This document shows positions 7,201 to 15,344 of a DNA stretch of 19,651 bases, piece after piece. Below the pieces are notes generated by a model. That model saw nothing but the letters and a program-made list of their open reading frames with translations, did not search any database and had not been told where the DNA came from. The stretch lies in NCBI GenBank assembly GCA_944326735.1, contig CALVFC010000011.1:1-19651 (forward strand), written 5' to 3'. The translations under genes were made by a program, and so were the position numbers. The number at the start of each line of letters is the position of its first letter. Positions within the stretch are counted from its first letter, which is position 1. Source of the DNA: an uncultured Limosilactobacillus sp. (GTDB lineage: Bacteria > Bacillota > Bacilli > Lactobacillales > Lactobacillaceae).

Positions 7201-8312
7201 AAATTAAGACACAAATCAAGCAAGACTTAGCCAATAATCACAGTCTGAAGGGTTGGGTTGTTGCAGGTAATTACCCAGCAACTGAAACGATCAGTGAACA
7301 GACTCCTGCTGCATTGGTAGTTACTTTGAAACATGGTACTAAGCCTGTAACCCCAGTTGATCCTGGTGTTAACCCAAATGACACTAAGTACAAAGACATG
7401 TTCACCACTGTAACCCGGAAGATTTACCAGACTAAGCCTGGCAAAACTGAAAAGTTAATCGACACCCAATACGTCCACTTTGGTCGGAACGGGATCGAAG
7501 ACTTAGTAAGTGGTGATGTCACTGCTGCTCCTAATAGTACTTGGGAAGCGGGTACTATCCAGGACCACAAGTTTATTGCTGGTGGCAGTTCAGACTTTGC
7601 ATCAGAACCTGTTGAACAAATTGATAATTACGATTCATATGTTGACGGTGTAAAGACCACTACTGTTTCTTCAGACTCTGCTCTTCAAAATGGTCAACCA
7701 ACTAACGGTGCAGATGTTCACATTACCTATGTATCTAATAACCAAACTACCCCAGTTCCTTATGATCCATCCAATGACCAAATGAATAAGTATGTCACGC
7801 GGACAATTACGGTTCACAAGACAGATGGCAAGACTGCGACGATTAAGCAAACTGTTCACTTCGTTCGTGGCGGTGTTGGCCAAAATGCTGGTACTAAGGA
7901 CAAGAATGGTAACATTACTTGGGCAAACTGGACGGTTGCTGATAACGACAACAAGTCCACTGGTAAGGCTGAAGGTCAATGGAAAGAATATGATGTTCCT
8001 GCCGTAGACGGTTACACTTCAACTGTTGATGGCAAAGATGCCACAAAGGTTAATGCTCAAGACGTCGATGTCGACACTCCAGATGCCAACGTCACGGTTG
8101 CTTACACCAAGACTTATAACCCAACTGACCCAACGATTAACCCTAATAAACCAACGGATAAGTACAAGAATATGTACGCACATCCAACACGGACGATTAA
8201 TGTTGTAAATCCTGTTACTGACAAGACTGATACTACTAGCCAAGTTGTTTGGTACGGTCGGACAATGACCATTTCCAGTGATCCAAACGTTGCTGTTAAG
8301 TATGGCGACTGA
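4248..8312 (+). CDS. Adhesin N-terminal part: signal peptide, beta-helix region, first Mub modules (stops at TGA)
   Basis: A 1354-residue open part. A YSIRK-like signal occupies residues 1-46 (core RFTIKKLTVGVASVLIGF, likely cleavage after ALA46). Residues about 47-128 are Asn/Thr/Ala-rich and disordered. Residues about 130-730 are a repetitive, Asn-rich, beta-strand region starting YAGLISALKDKNINTITLTG, like pectate-lyase-type adhesive domains. From about residue 735 come Mub modules: a B1-like unit (VTYVDDAGKTV), a B2-like unit (829, YKDLFTTSTRTINVY), a B1-like unit (947), then B2-like units at about 1047, 1176 and 1303. The last is cut by the stop. Start is ATG 4248 with AGGGGGT 8 nt upstream; the TTG at 4209 in the same frame would spoil the signal peptide. 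Alone, this product would be secreted but lack a wall anchor. Confidence 0.85.
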   Translation: MLSSNNWKEQIRKQEPKKQRFTIKKLTVGVASVLIGFTFMGASALADDNVTTDNSQNEPTNTAITNNNQTANSQATAVASTSEENSTANDSDAATTNTLNVQQAQTANVDASTLQESKDEVNNTENQAEVNDYAGLISALKDKNINTITLTGDIDDSGARGGYDTINTANIAHTVTIDGQGQYSFNMGNRYIYLTNNTESNNDHWNITFSNIKNIQAQNKYGLICVYSKDATKDSINFNNVTVDPSTKTLTGKNDGFGPVNVSIKNSTINGVIDANNLTTTGENTFNKAITAAGDINLSGHNTLNDTVSGNNVTTTGENTFNKAITTGNANFSGINSLSGSLSGNDSLVTVNGNLEINGTTTVTPTANRATNATSFSVAGNAIIDSGAKLNITSSAKNVAGITFTTGAKSTTIDNATAGVLRLMPNAQVTMSLGAGKSMAVMRASDIDLQDGSQLTVNTKMDTTGFRALAPIEVDSTQNDADDSTVRISNNAKLTIIRSGVTVSDSPLLSIGPNDGLGNSYHLLVNGGTLDLEDSAYSNLLPKEYTLTKNEYKNGWPGILTMWGTSSSDEISFNNAKMIKLVRTANNKPGYLIHTDSAGDVRSHSISVTINNTGSNAFTPLTMIPAGSNTPVTWNIKYLSTKSQGGDFAYVFRGSKNTWNIAGSEYMKGSVNDNIGGKNEVILAGSTDQGSNHFDNGQVVPENGKTTASPELNNFINHFSWWNCKGVSFGTDLQEVSGTVTYVDDAGKTVANKNGQNSLTFNFQKSDGLSADTLDKAISDNIPTNWKLKPGYALPGAQTDTFNIKVPIVHATQNVTPGDPGVTPDKTSYKDLFTTSTRTINVYKTDGTLDHAEKQTVTFGRTGILDKVTGDITVAPTSPWHVYNTTTNKLTNNKQGTWAKYDVPTHDGYNLLIDGVQSDTASVPAVNTVDPNKDVTVNVKYTATQQNYKQSIKYVDEQGHTLATTANAFTGTFTVTNPATISADQIKTQIKQDLANNHSLKGWVVAGNYPATETISEQTPAALVVTLKHGTKPVTPVDPGVNPNDTKYKDMFTTVTRKIYQTKPGKTEKLIDTQYVHFGRNGIEDLVSGDVTAAPNSTWEAGTIQDHKFIAGGSSDFASEPVEQIDNYDSYVDGVKTTTVSSDSALQNGQPTNGADVHITYVSNNQTTPVPYDPSNDQMNKYVTRTITVHKTDGKTATIKQTVHFVRGGVGQNAGTKDKNGNITWANWTVADNDNKSTGKAEGQWKEYDVPAVDGYTSTVDGKDATKVNAQDVDVDTPDANVTVAYTKTYNPTDPTINPNKPTDKYKNMYAHPTRTINVVNPVTDKTDTTSQVVWYGRTMTISSDPNVAVKYGD
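5077..5230 (+). repeat. Two 35-residue repeats in the beta-helix region
   Basis: The peptide TTTGENTFNKAIT is encoded twice, 105 bp apart (GGAGAAAACA at 5091 and 5196), with synonymous differences. This fits the coil-by-coil repetition of a beta-helix or beta-solenoid. Confidence 0.75.
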
Positions 8313-9240
8313 ACATTAGGTAAGGTTGAAAACGACAAGTTCGTTGTTGACAACAGTGCTAAGGCCGTTTGGGATGAATTTACTGCTCCAACATTCGATG
8401 GCTACACTCCTAGTCAAAGTACTGTTGCTGCTAATAACAATGTGACTGCTACTACTCCAAACGAGACGGTAACTATCACTTATGTTGCAAACCACGAAAC
8501 TACTCCAATTCCTTATGACCCATCCAATGACCAAATGAACAAGTACGTCACGCGGACGATCACGGTTTACAATGTTGACCATATGACGTCAATTAAGAAG
8601 CAAACTGTTCACTTTGTACGTGGTGGTGTTGGCCAAAATGCTGGTACTAAGGATAAGGATGGCAACATTACCTGGACTAACTGGACGGTTGCTGATAACG
8701 ACAACAAGTCCACTGGTAAGGCTGAAGGTCAGTGGACTAAATACGATGTTCCTGCCGTAGACGGTTACACTTCAACTGTTGATGGTCAAAAGGCTAACAC
8801 GGTTAATGCACAAACTGTTACTGCCGACACTCCAGATGCCAACGTCACGGTTGCTTACACCAAGACTTATAACCCAACTGACCCAACGATTAACCCGAAC
8901 AATCCAACGGATCAATACAAGAACATGTACGCACATCCAACCCGGACGATTAAGGTTCACAATCCACAAACTGGTTTGATTAGTACTGCTAACCAGACAG
9001 TATGGTTCGGTCGGACAATGACCATTTCCAGTGATCCAAACGTTGCTGTTAAGTATGGCGACTGGACATTAGGTAAGGTTGAAAACAACAAGTTTGTGGC
9101 CGACCCAGCGGCTCAAGATGAATGGGGTGAATTTGATGCACCAACGTTCACTAACTACACGCCAAACATCGCTAAATTAAATGCCCAAAAGGTTACTGCC
9201 ACAACTAAGGATGAACAAGTAGACATTACTTACACGGCAA
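7735..9240 (+). repeat. Tandem direct repeat, 753-bp period (two Mub B2-type modules per copy)
   Basis: Copy A (about 7735-8487) and copy B (about 8488-9240) align at a constant offset of 753 bp (251 codons). Exact blocks include 8072-8143 against 8825-8896 (72 bp) and 8255-8333 against 9008-9086 (79 bp, one difference). That difference is A8312 versus G9065, the base that makes TGA instead of TGG. Each copy begins with a PYDPSNDQMNKYVTRTIT module and continues with a YKNMYAHPTRTI module. The outer limits are approximate because all B2 modules share weaker similarity. Confidence 0.9.
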
Positions 9241-11156
9241 CTAAGCCAGTAAGCAATACCTACAGTCAAAACATTGTTTACCAAACTGCTAATGGTACGG
9301 TTGTTGAGACTGCTCGTGGGGCAATTAGTGGTTCACTCATTAATGGTTCCGCAACTGTTAGTGCTAATGATGCTAACACTGCCATCAATGATCATATGCC
9401 AGCCGGCTATGAATACGTATCTGGTAAGTTAACGGATGCAGAAACAATTACGTCTGCTCAACCAAATGCACTTATCGTTACGGTTAAAGCAAATGGCCCT
9501 GTCACACCAACTACGACTGATGCTCAACAATACGAACCAAGCTACAAGGACACAACTGTTAACGCTACTAACCCCGTTAACACCGGTGCACCAATCTTTA
9601 CTAAGGATGGCCACCAAGTTAGTGCTCCTGCTGGCACCAAGTTCAGCTTCAGCAATGGCAACACCACGATGACCATTAATGACAAGAAGAATGGTAACCC
9701 AGTCACTGCGACTATCGACGCAAACACTGGTGCAATCACCTTTACCGCGCCAGATGCCGCAACTGAATATGATGTGGCCGTTACTGTTACCTACCCTGAT
9801 GCATCTACTGACCCAGCAGTTGCTAAGGTATTCGTTAACAAGACCTACGATCCTACGAAGGTTGATCCAAACGATCCAAACTACGAGAACATGTTCACGA
9901 CGGTTACTCGTGACATCATCACCACGGATCCTACCACTGGTAAGGACACCACCAATACTCAAAAGGTTACTTTTGGTCGGACAATGACCATTCACGGTGA
10001 TGGTAGTGCTCCTGAGTATGGTGCTTGGGAAGTCGGAACACTTGAATCACCAGAAGCTGCCCAGACAGTATTTATGATTCTTGCAGCTGGCACCAACCAC
10101 ACCAGCTTTGTTCCTGGTGGTCGTGCCGTATTCGGCAGTGAACCAATTAACCAAATCCCTGGATACACTTCTGAAGTCAATGGCTCGCCAGCAACTGAAG
10201 TTCCAAAAGAATCAGCTTTGCGGAATGGCGAACCAACTAACGGAACCACAATTCACGTTACCTACCATAAAGATGGTGAAAAGCCAACGCCAACGGAAGG
10301 TGATGTTGTGATTACCTACGTTGATAAGAAGAACCCAAGTCACGTCTTAGGGACCACTTCTGTATCTGGTAACACTGGTTCAAGCGTTGATGTGAAGTCA
10401 GCAATCGAAAAAAATGTCCCAGCTAAGTGGACATTGGATCCCGATTACACGATTCCAACAACTGCCGAAGTTCCTGGTGCTATTCAAGTACCGCTGGTTC
10501 ACGCTACGAAGACTGTCAAGCCAAGCGATCCTGGTGTTAACCCATCCAACCCTGACGATCAAGACATGTTCAAGACCGTTACCCGGACCATTAACGTTGA
10601 GAACCCAGTAACTGGTAATACAGATACCCACACTCAACAGGTTAACTTCAGTCGTTCCAAGACCATTGACGAAGTTACTAATGAAGTATTGTCATACGGT
10701 GCTTGGACTCCTGCTGAAGGACAATGGGCTGAGTTTGATGCTCCTGAATTCAGTGGTTACACACCATCACAAGCTGTCGTCGCCGCTGAGACAGTTACTG
10801 CTGATACTGCTGACGCTACTGTAACGATTACTTACAAGAGTAACAATGGTGGCAACCACAACCCAGGCACGAACCCACAACCAGGTGACCATCATAACCC
10901 AGGTAACAATGACCACCACAATAATGGTGGAAACACGAACCCTGGTAATAACAATGGTGGCCAACCAACCAATACCAACCACGGTAATGGTAATAATGCC
11001 GGTGATAACACTAATGACCACAGTAACGCTCAAAACAACAAGCAAGCATTACCACAAACTGGTAATACCAAGGACACTGCCGCAGTGGCAGGGTTAGGCC
11101 TTGCTGGATTGACCGCTCTCCTCGGTTTAGGTGGCCGGAAGAAGAAAGAAAATTAG
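8442..11156 (+). CDS. Adhesin C-terminal part: Mub modules, Rib-like module, LPQTG anchor
   Basis: Open from just after the TGA at 8312 to TAA-type stop at 11156, in the same frame as the N-terminal part; ATG 8442 is only the first in-frame Met and has no ribosome binding site, so independent translation is doubtful. It would encode 904 residues: B2-like modules, a B1-like unit (SNTYSQNIVYQTANGTVVE), a Rib/alpha-like module (about 9529-9843; AGTKFSFSNG, then VTVTYPDASTD), further B2 and B1 units, a last B2 unit ending VTITYKSN, then a linker rich in His, Asn and Gly (10848-11045). The sorting signal is LPQTG (11049-11063), a hydrophobic stretch (AAVAGLGLAGLTALLGLGG) and the charged tail RKKKEN. 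Without a signal peptide it cannot reach sortase, so it is probably silent unless the stop is bypassed. Confidence 0.75.
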   Translation: MTATTPNETVTITYVANHETTPIPYDPSNDQMNKYVTRTITVYNVDHMTSIKKQTVHFVRGGVGQNAGTKDKDGNITWTNWTVADNDNKSTGKAEGQWTKYDVPAVDGYTSTVDGQKANTVNAQTVTADTPDANVTVAYTKTYNPTDPTINPNNPTDQYKNMYAHPTRTIKVHNPQTGLISTANQTVWFGRTMTISSDPNVAVKYGDWTLGKVENNKFVADPAAQDEWGEFDAPTFTNYTPNIAKLNAQKVTATTKDEQVDITYTATKPVSNTYSQNIVYQTANGTVVETARGAISGSLINGSATVSANDANTAINDHMPAGYEYVSGKLTDAETITSAQPNALIVTVKANGPVTPTTTDAQQYEPSYKDTTVNATNPVNTGAPIFTKDGHQVSAPAGTKFSFSNGNTTMTINDKKNGNPVTATIDANTGAITFTAPDAATEYDVAVTVTYPDASTDPAVAKVFVNKTYDPTKVDPNDPNYENMFTTVTRDIITTDPTTGKDTTNTQKVTFGRTMTIHGDGSAPEYGAWEVGTLESPEAAQTVFMILAAGTNHTSFVPGGRAVFGSEPINQIPGYTSEVNGSPATEVPKESALRNGEPTNGTTIHVTYHKDGEKPTPTEGDVVITYVDKKNPSHVLGTTSVSGNTGSSVDVKSAIEKNVPAKWTLDPDYTIPTTAEVPGAIQVPLVHATKTVKPSDPGVNPSNPDDQDMFKTVTRTINVENPVTGNTDTHTQQVNFSRSKTIDEVTNEVLSYGAWTPAEGQWAEFDAPEFSGYTPSQAVVAAETVTADTADATVTITYKSNNGGNHNPGTNPQPGDHHNPGNNDHHNNGGNTNPGNNNGGQPTNTNHGNGNNAGDNTNDHSNAQNNKQALPQTGNTKDTAAVAGLGLAGLTALLGLGGRKKKEN

Positions 11157-11199
11157 TTTGTCACAACTTAATTAGATGCTGAAAAGCAGTCCTCCCTAG

Positions 11200-11248
11200 A
11201 AACAATGGACCTCTGGCGTATGATGCGCTGGAGGCCATTGTTGTTTAA
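11200..11248 (+). terminator. Hairpin after the adhesin, probable terminator
   Basis: Arms ACAATGGACCTCTGGCG and CGCTGGAGGCCATTGT pair with one bulged A and a short loop. The T tract after it (TTGTTTAATT) is weak, so termination may be partial. Confidence 0.6.
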
Positions 11249-11279
11249 TTGACTAATTCGAAAATTGTGGAAATATCGA

Positions 11280-11308
11280 TTGCTAAATGGGGAGAGATGT
11301 AATATGAT
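11280..11308 (+). promoter_or_regulatory. serS promoter
   Basis: TTGCTA (11280-11285) and TATGAT (11303-11308) with a 17-nt spacer, placing the start of the transcript just before the T-box leader. Confidence 0.6.
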
Positions 11309-11314
11309 AATGAC

Positions 11315-11540
11315 GAATATGAAACACGGATGCATTTTAAGTAGATCTCAAGAGAGGCAACGGTTGGTGTGAGTTGTTGATCGAAACTCCGGTGCAGTTA
11401 AGTGTGGGCGGGTAATGCCGCACGGCTGATGGCCGTTATCCATCATGAGGGTGACATCAATTTGTCAAACTTGGGTGGTACCGCGGAACTAAGAGCCATT
11501 TCGTCCCAAAATATTAAGGGATGGAATGGCTCTTTTTGTT
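11315..11540 (+). promoter_or_regulatory. T-box leader of serS (tRNA-Ser sensing)
   Basis: Contains the conserved antiterminator core GGGTGGTACCGCGG (11473-11486), with TGGT to pair with the tRNA acceptor end, and the terminator built from AAGAGCCATT and AATGGCTCTT with a T tract (11491-11536). AGAGAGG (11351 on) fits the 5' side of stem I. A Ser codon TCC at 11398-11400 is the candidate specifier, not confirmed by folding. Uncharged tRNA-Ser should favour readthrough into serS. Confidence 0.92.
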
Positions 11541-11553
11541 AGGAGGAACTTAG

Positions 11554-12852
11554 ATGTTAGATATTAAGAAGATTCGTAAAGACCCAGAATTCTTTAAGCA
11601 AAAGCTAGCTACTCGTGGCATTAAGGCGGAAGAAATTGATGAGGTTCTGGAATTAGATAAGAAGCGTCGTGAACTGTTACAACAAACGGAAACCTTGAAG
11701 GCCCAACGGAACACTGCTTCTAAGAAGATCGGTGAAGCAAAGCGCAACGGTGAATCAGCTGATGAAGCGATCAAGGAAACTCGTGACCTGGGTGACCAAA
11801 TCAAGGCCTTAGATGAAAAGGTTGAAGCAAACGATGAAGTCTTCCACGATAAGATGTCCCGTCTGCCAAACATCCCTCACGAAGGCGTTCCAGTTAGTCT
11901 GACCGAAGAAGGTTCAGTTGAATTACGGAAAGTTGGTAAGATCCGTGACTTTGACTTTGAACCAAAGCACCACTGGGACGTTGGTGAAAACCTCGGAATC
12001 CTCGACTTTGACCGTGCTCGTAAGGTATCTGGTGCCCGTTTTGTTTACTACTTAGGCTTGGGTGCTCAATTGGAACGGGCCGTCTACAACTTCATGTTGG
12101 ATGAACACATGAAGGATGGTTATACGGAAGTATTGCCTCCATACATTGTTAAGGCTGCTTCAATGTATGGAACTGGTCAATTCCCTAAGTTTAAGGAAGG
12201 GGTTTACCAGGTTAACGGTGAAGATATGACCTTAATTCCAACGGCCGAAGTTCCATTGACGAACTACTACCGTGGTGAAGTTATTCCTGCAGAAGAATTG
12301 CCAGTTTACGTTACTGCTTTAACACCTTGCTTCCGTTCTGAAGCTGGGGCTGCCGGCCGTGACACCCGTGGCTTGATTCGGATGCACCAATTCAACAAGG
12401 TCGAAATGGTAAAGTACACCAAGCCAGAAGACTCATGGGATGAATTGGAAAAGATGACCGCCAATGGTGAAAACATCTTGAAGAAGCTTGGTATTCCATA
12501 CCACGTCATCACGTTAACGACGAGTGACATGAGCTTTACCGCTTCTGAAACCCACGATATTGAACTGTGGATGCCCGCACAAAACAAGTACCGTGAAGTA
12601 TCGAGTTGTTCTAACTGCTTGGACTTCCAGGCACGGCGGATGCACACTCAATACCGTGATGAAAACGGTAAGTTACAATACGTTCACACCCTAAACGGTT
12701 CTGGTCTTGCCGTTGGTCGGACGGTTGCCGCTATTTTGGAAAACTACCAAAACGAAGACGGCTCTGTCACCATTCCAGATGTCTTAGTACCATACATGCA
12801 CGGTGTTACTAAGATCACCAAGGAAAACGCTGTACCATTCCGTAACAAGTAA
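11554..12852 (+). CDS. serS: Serine--tRNA ligase
   Basis: Class II aminoacyl-tRNA synthetase that charges tRNA-Ser (and tRNA-Sec where present) with serine in the cytoplasm. The 432-residue length is typical. The N-terminal arm is a long, charged helical hairpin (about residues 25-105: [20 protein letters not shown] and onward), which grips the long variable arm of tRNA-Ser. Class II motif 2 is [20 protein letters not shown] (about 259-278) and motif 3 includes [10 protein letters not shown] (about 381-390). Start ATG 11554 has AGGAGG (11541-11546) upstream and lies right after the T-box terminator. It is a single-gene unit with its own terminator. Confidence 0.98.
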   Translation: MLDIKKIRKDPEFFKQKLATRGIKAEEIDEVLELDKKRRELLQQTETLKAQRNTASKKIGEAKRNGESADEAIKETRDLGDQIKALDEKVEANDEVFHDKMSRLPNIPHEGVPVSLTEEGSVELRKVGKIRDFDFEPKHHWDVGENLGILDFDRARKVSGARFVYYLGLGAQLERAVYNFMLDEHMKDGYTEVLPPYIVKAASMYGTGQFPKFKEGVYQVNGEDMTLIPTAEVPLTNYYRGEVIPAEELPVYVTALTPCFRSEAGAAGRDTRGLIRMHQFNKVEMVKYTKPEDSWDELEKMTANGENILKKLGIPYHVITLTTSDMSFTASETHDIELWMPAQNKYREVSSCSNCLDFQARRMHTQYRDENGKLQYVHTLNGSGLAVGRTVAAILENYQNEDGSVTIPDVLVPYMHGVTKITKENAVPFRNK

Positions 12853-12860
12853 ATAGAAAC

Positions 12861-12898
12861 AAACGTCCATCGAGGTTCAACTCGGTGGGCGTTTTTGT
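12861..12898 (+). terminator. serS terminator
   Basis: Arms AAACGTCCATCGAG and CTCGGTGGGCGTTT pair around a GTTCAA loop and end in five T. Confidence 0.92.
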
Positions 12899-12925
12899 GA
12901 TCTAGTACTAAAATTCCGTCATTAA

Positions 12926-12954
12926 TTAGCCGTCCCGTTAATTTGAACTATAAT
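12926..12954 (+). promoter_or_regulatory. Lipoprotein gene promoter
   Basis: A consensus TATAAT at 12949-12954, with a weak TTAGCC (12926-12931) 17 nt upstream. A small hairpin, TAGCA-ATAA-TGCTA, lies downstream at about 12965-12978, between the promoter and the ribosome binding site. Confidence 0.55.
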
Positions 12955-12993
12955 TAGGAATTGTTAGCAATAATGCTATTAGGGAGGATTCTT

Positions 12994-13596
12994 ATGAAAA
13001 AGAGTATTGTATCAGGAATGGCAGCCCTGCTAATTGCTGGCGTGCTGGCTGGTTGTGGCAACAAGGCGGCCAGTACGAACAGCAGCAGTCAGAGTAGTTC
13101 ATCCCAGTCGTCACAAGTAACTAATCAGCAATCGTCGAGCAGCGCAATGAGCAGTTCAGCAGCGCCCGTCCAGCACGTTGATGACAAGACAGTGGGTGTT
13201 ATGGTCGCTTTATTAGCCGATCCCGACTGGTTCAAGGACGAAATCGGTGACGACATGTATTATGGCGTGCACGGTCAAGATGGGGTCGATGGCGATAGTG
13301 GTGACCTGAACGGTTATAGCTACATTACCGCTAATGGGGACCCAACGAGTTACATCCACTACAAAGTGAATGGCGATACTGTTACCTACAAGCAATGGAT
13401 CCCTGGTGATACGGTGGCTGAAGGTCACATGCAAACCAAGACGATCTCGTTAGCACGGCTGGAGAAGGATTACTACGTCTCTCAATCACAGAAGGATGAA
13501 GTGAATGGCTACGCTAGCCAACTCAAGTCCGAAGCAGCTTACAATAGTTCGATGAAGGCTAATGAAAATAACGACGACGATGATGATGATGAATAA
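12994..13596 (+). CDS. Small Ser-rich lipoprotein of unknown function
   Basis: A 200-residue predicted lipoprotein: MKK, hydrophobic core, then lipobox LAGC with Cys21 as the lipidated residue, so it should sit on the outer face of the membrane. Residues about 28-60 are a Ser/Gln-rich linker. The following 130 or so residues form the folded part (DKTVGVMVALLADPDWFKDE, later YSYITANGDPTSYIHYKVNG), and the protein ends in an acidic DDDDDDDE-like tail. I do not recognise the domain; other small secreted lipoproteins of lactobacilli have this general plan. Start is ATG 12994 with AGGGAGG (12981-12987); the upstream in-frame TTG at 12961 has no comparable site and would put 11 residues before the signal peptide. 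The gene is monocistronic, between two terminators. Confidence 0.85.
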   Translation: MKKSIVSGMAALLIAGVLAGCGNKAASTNSSSQSSSSQSSQVTNQQSSSSAMSSSAAPVQHVDDKTVGVMVALLADPDWFKDEIGDDMYYGVHGQDGVDGDSGDLNGYSYITANGDPTSYIHYKVNGDTVTYKQWIPGDTVAEGHMQTKTISLARLEKDYYVSQSQKDEVNGYASQLKSEAAYNSSMKANENNDDDDDDE

Positions 13597-13622
13597 TCAG
13601 TCTTCGTTGAGCAGATTTTAAC

Positions 13623-13656
13623 GACGACCCGGTGGACAACTGGGTCGCCTTTTTTA
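13623..13656 (+). terminator. Terminator after the lipoprotein gene
   Basis: Arms CGACCCGGT and ACTGGGTCG pair with one wobble around GGACA, followed by CC and six T. Confidence 0.92.
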
Positions 13657-13879
13657 TGTTCTAGTCGTAAAAATGAGATTACTCTAAGAAACACAAACTA
13701 TTAAAAATAAGTGGTTAATTTAAATAAGGATATTTCAGCCGCAACCTAATTAATCGACGGAATAAAGCGGTAACATCTTGGATTAGCACGGAAGTAACTT
13801 AATTCTATTCACTTAATGTTTGCAGAATGATAAGGTATTAGCAACGTTAAGATTTGATTAGAAAAGGAAGTTGGTACAG
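13657..13879. other. Intergenic region before the amino acid importer
   Basis: An AT-rich leader of about 220 bp. I find no T-box core, no terminator hairpin and no convincing -35/-10 pair (TTCACT at 13808 with TAAGGT at 13831 is the best, weak). The importer promoter must lie here, because a terminator precedes it. Confidence 0.4.
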
Positions 13880-15343
13880 ATGCAAAGTAATCATTGGACA
13901 AAATTTATTATTGCCTGCATCGCAGTTCTCGGAATTGTGATTGGTTGGCAATTAGTTGAACCACAGCAGGCGTCTGCCGATGAACCTACTTACACCTTCG
14001 CAACTAACAACACCTTTGAACCATTTGAAATTCAGGATAGCAAGGGTGGTTACTCTGGTAAGAACCCGGGGATTGAAATTGAAATCCTGAAGAAAATTGC
14101 TAAGCATGAACACTTTAAGTACGAATTAAAACCAATGAGCTTCAACGGTGACTTACAAGCATTGGAATCTGGCCAGGTTGATGCCGTGATGGCCGGGATG
14201 AGTGTTACGGATGAACGGAAACAGAAGTATGACTTCTCAACCCCATACTACACGGACGGTGTTATGATGGCGGTTGCCAAGAATAGTAAGATTACTTCCA
14301 TGAAGCAATTAAAGGGCAAAACCGTTTCGGCTAAGTCCGGTACCAGTGCTGCATTGTTCCTGAAGAAGAACCAAAAGAAGTACGGTTACAAGATCAAGTA
14401 CTTCGATTCATCAAACACGATGTGGAACGATGTTAAAATTGGTAATACAGCCGCAACCTTCGATGATGGTCCAGTCCTTCAATACGGGATCAAAGAAGGG
14501 GTGCCACTGAAGATTGTTACCAAGAAGCCAATTGATGCGCAACCTGTTGCCGTTGGTTTCCAAAAGGGTAAGAACCTTGAATTACAAAAGAAAGTTAATG
14601 ACGGAATTGAATGGTTGAACAAGACCGGTCAAATGAAGCAGATCATTAACAAGTACACGAAGGGCAACAAGACTGCTAAGAACAGTGCTGCTGATCGGAG
14701 CATCTGGGGACTGCTAAAGACGAACCGGGCTGCATTGCTTCGTGGTCTGTGGATGACGATTGAGTTGACGGTTGTCGGGATTATCTTCGCAATGATCTTT
14801 GGTATCATTCTGGGGGTTCTTGGCATTGTTGAAAACAAGTTTGCTAACGGCATTTCTAGCGTTTTGATCTACATCTTCCGTGGTATTCCAATGATTGTTT
14901 TGGCCTTCTTCATTTACATGGGATTGCCAAACGTTCTGGGCCACAAGGTGCCACTGTTCCTCGCCGGGGTCTTAACACTGACCTTTGACGAAGGGGCCTA
15001 CATCGGAGCCATTGTTAAGGGTGGCTTCGCGGCCGTTGACAAAGGACAGTGGGAAGCAGCTCGTAGTTTAGGTTTGCCATACGGTAAGTCCTTACTCCAA
15101 GTTATTGCTCCACAAGGGTTCAAATTGATGGTTCCTTCACTGGTCAACCAGTTCATTATTACCCTGAAGGATACTTCCATCCTGTCAGCAATTGGGGTGA
15201 TGGAATTGACCCAGACCGGGACCGTTATCATTTCGCAAAACATGGAAGGGTTTAAGATGTGGTTAATCATTGGTGTAATCTACATCATCATCATTACCCT
15301 GTTAACTTGGTTATCGAATTACGTACAGAAGAGGATGGCTTAA
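13880..15343 (+). CDS. Polar amino acid ABC importer: fused substrate-binding protein and permease
   Basis: A 487-residue fusion typical of GlnP-like importers in lactic acid bacteria. A signal-anchor lies at about residues 8-28. Next is one family-3 solute-binding domain (about 38-260), opening [14 protein letters not shown], with [20 protein letters not shown] and the [10 protein letters not shown] loop whose Asp normally holds the substrate amino group. The permease follows (several hydrophobic segments from about residue 290), with the EAA-loop [20 protein letters not shown] (about 392-411) that docks to the ATPase. There is only one binding domain, where lactococcal GlnP has two. Start ATG 13880 has AAGGAAG about 9 nt upstream; TTG 13871 in frame sits too close to it. 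The stop is 1 nt before the ATPase gene. Glutamine/glutamate is a guess from the family; the substrate is not proven. Confidence 0.93.
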   Translation: MQSNHWTKFIIACIAVLGIVIGWQLVEPQQASADEPTYTFATNNTFEPFEIQDSKGGYSGKNPGIEIEILKKIAKHEHFKYELKPMSFNGDLQALESGQVDAVMAGMSVTDERKQKYDFSTPYYTDGVMMAVAKNSKITSMKQLKGKTVSAKSGTSAALFLKKNQKKYGYKIKYFDSSNTMWNDVKIGNTAATFDDGPVLQYGIKEGVPLKIVTKKPIDAQPVAVGFQKGKNLELQKKVNDGIEWLNKTGQMKQIINKYTKGNKTAKNSAADRSIWGLLKTNRAALLRGLWMTIELTVVGIIFAMIFGIILGVLGIVENKFANGISSVLIYIFRGIPMIVLAFFIYMGLPNVLGHKVPLFLAGVLTLTFDEGAYIGAIVKGGFAAVDKGQWEAARSLGLPYGKSLLQVIAPQGFKLMVPSLVNQFIITLKDTSILSAIGVMELTQTGTVIISQNMEGFKMWLIIGVIYIIIITLLTWLSNYVQKRMA

Positions 15344-15344
15344 A

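Larger units (their letters stand above)
4248..11156 (+). pseudogene. LPXTG-anchored Mub-type adhesin gene broken by an in-frame TGA
   Basis: One reading frame of 2302 codons runs from a signal peptide to a sortase anchor, interrupted only by TGA at 8310-8312 (codon 1355). In the second copy of the surrounding 753-bp repeat the same codon is TGG (9063-9065), and the 79 bp around it (8255-8333) are otherwise identical, so a point nonsense mutation is the simplest reading. The intact product would have a YSIRK-like signal, a beta-helix-like adhesive region, tandem Mub B1/B2-type (MucBP) modules, one Rib-like module, a His/Asn/Gly-rich wall linker and LPQTG. Such proteins bind mucus in gut lactobacilli. 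Whether the stop is real, a sequencing error or read through cannot be decided from sequence alone. Confidence 0.85.

Noticed and set aside
8442..8444. Independent second adhesin gene starting at ATG 8442
   Set aside because: There is no ribosome binding site, no promoter and no signal peptide, and the Met falls in the middle of a Mub module. It is the continuation of the interrupted gene.
7735..9240. CRISPR array or insertion sequence as source of the long repeats
   Set aside because: The repeats are 753 bp, in frame and coding for Mub modules, with no spacers, transposase or inverted ends. No CRISPR or IS was seen elsewhere in the window.
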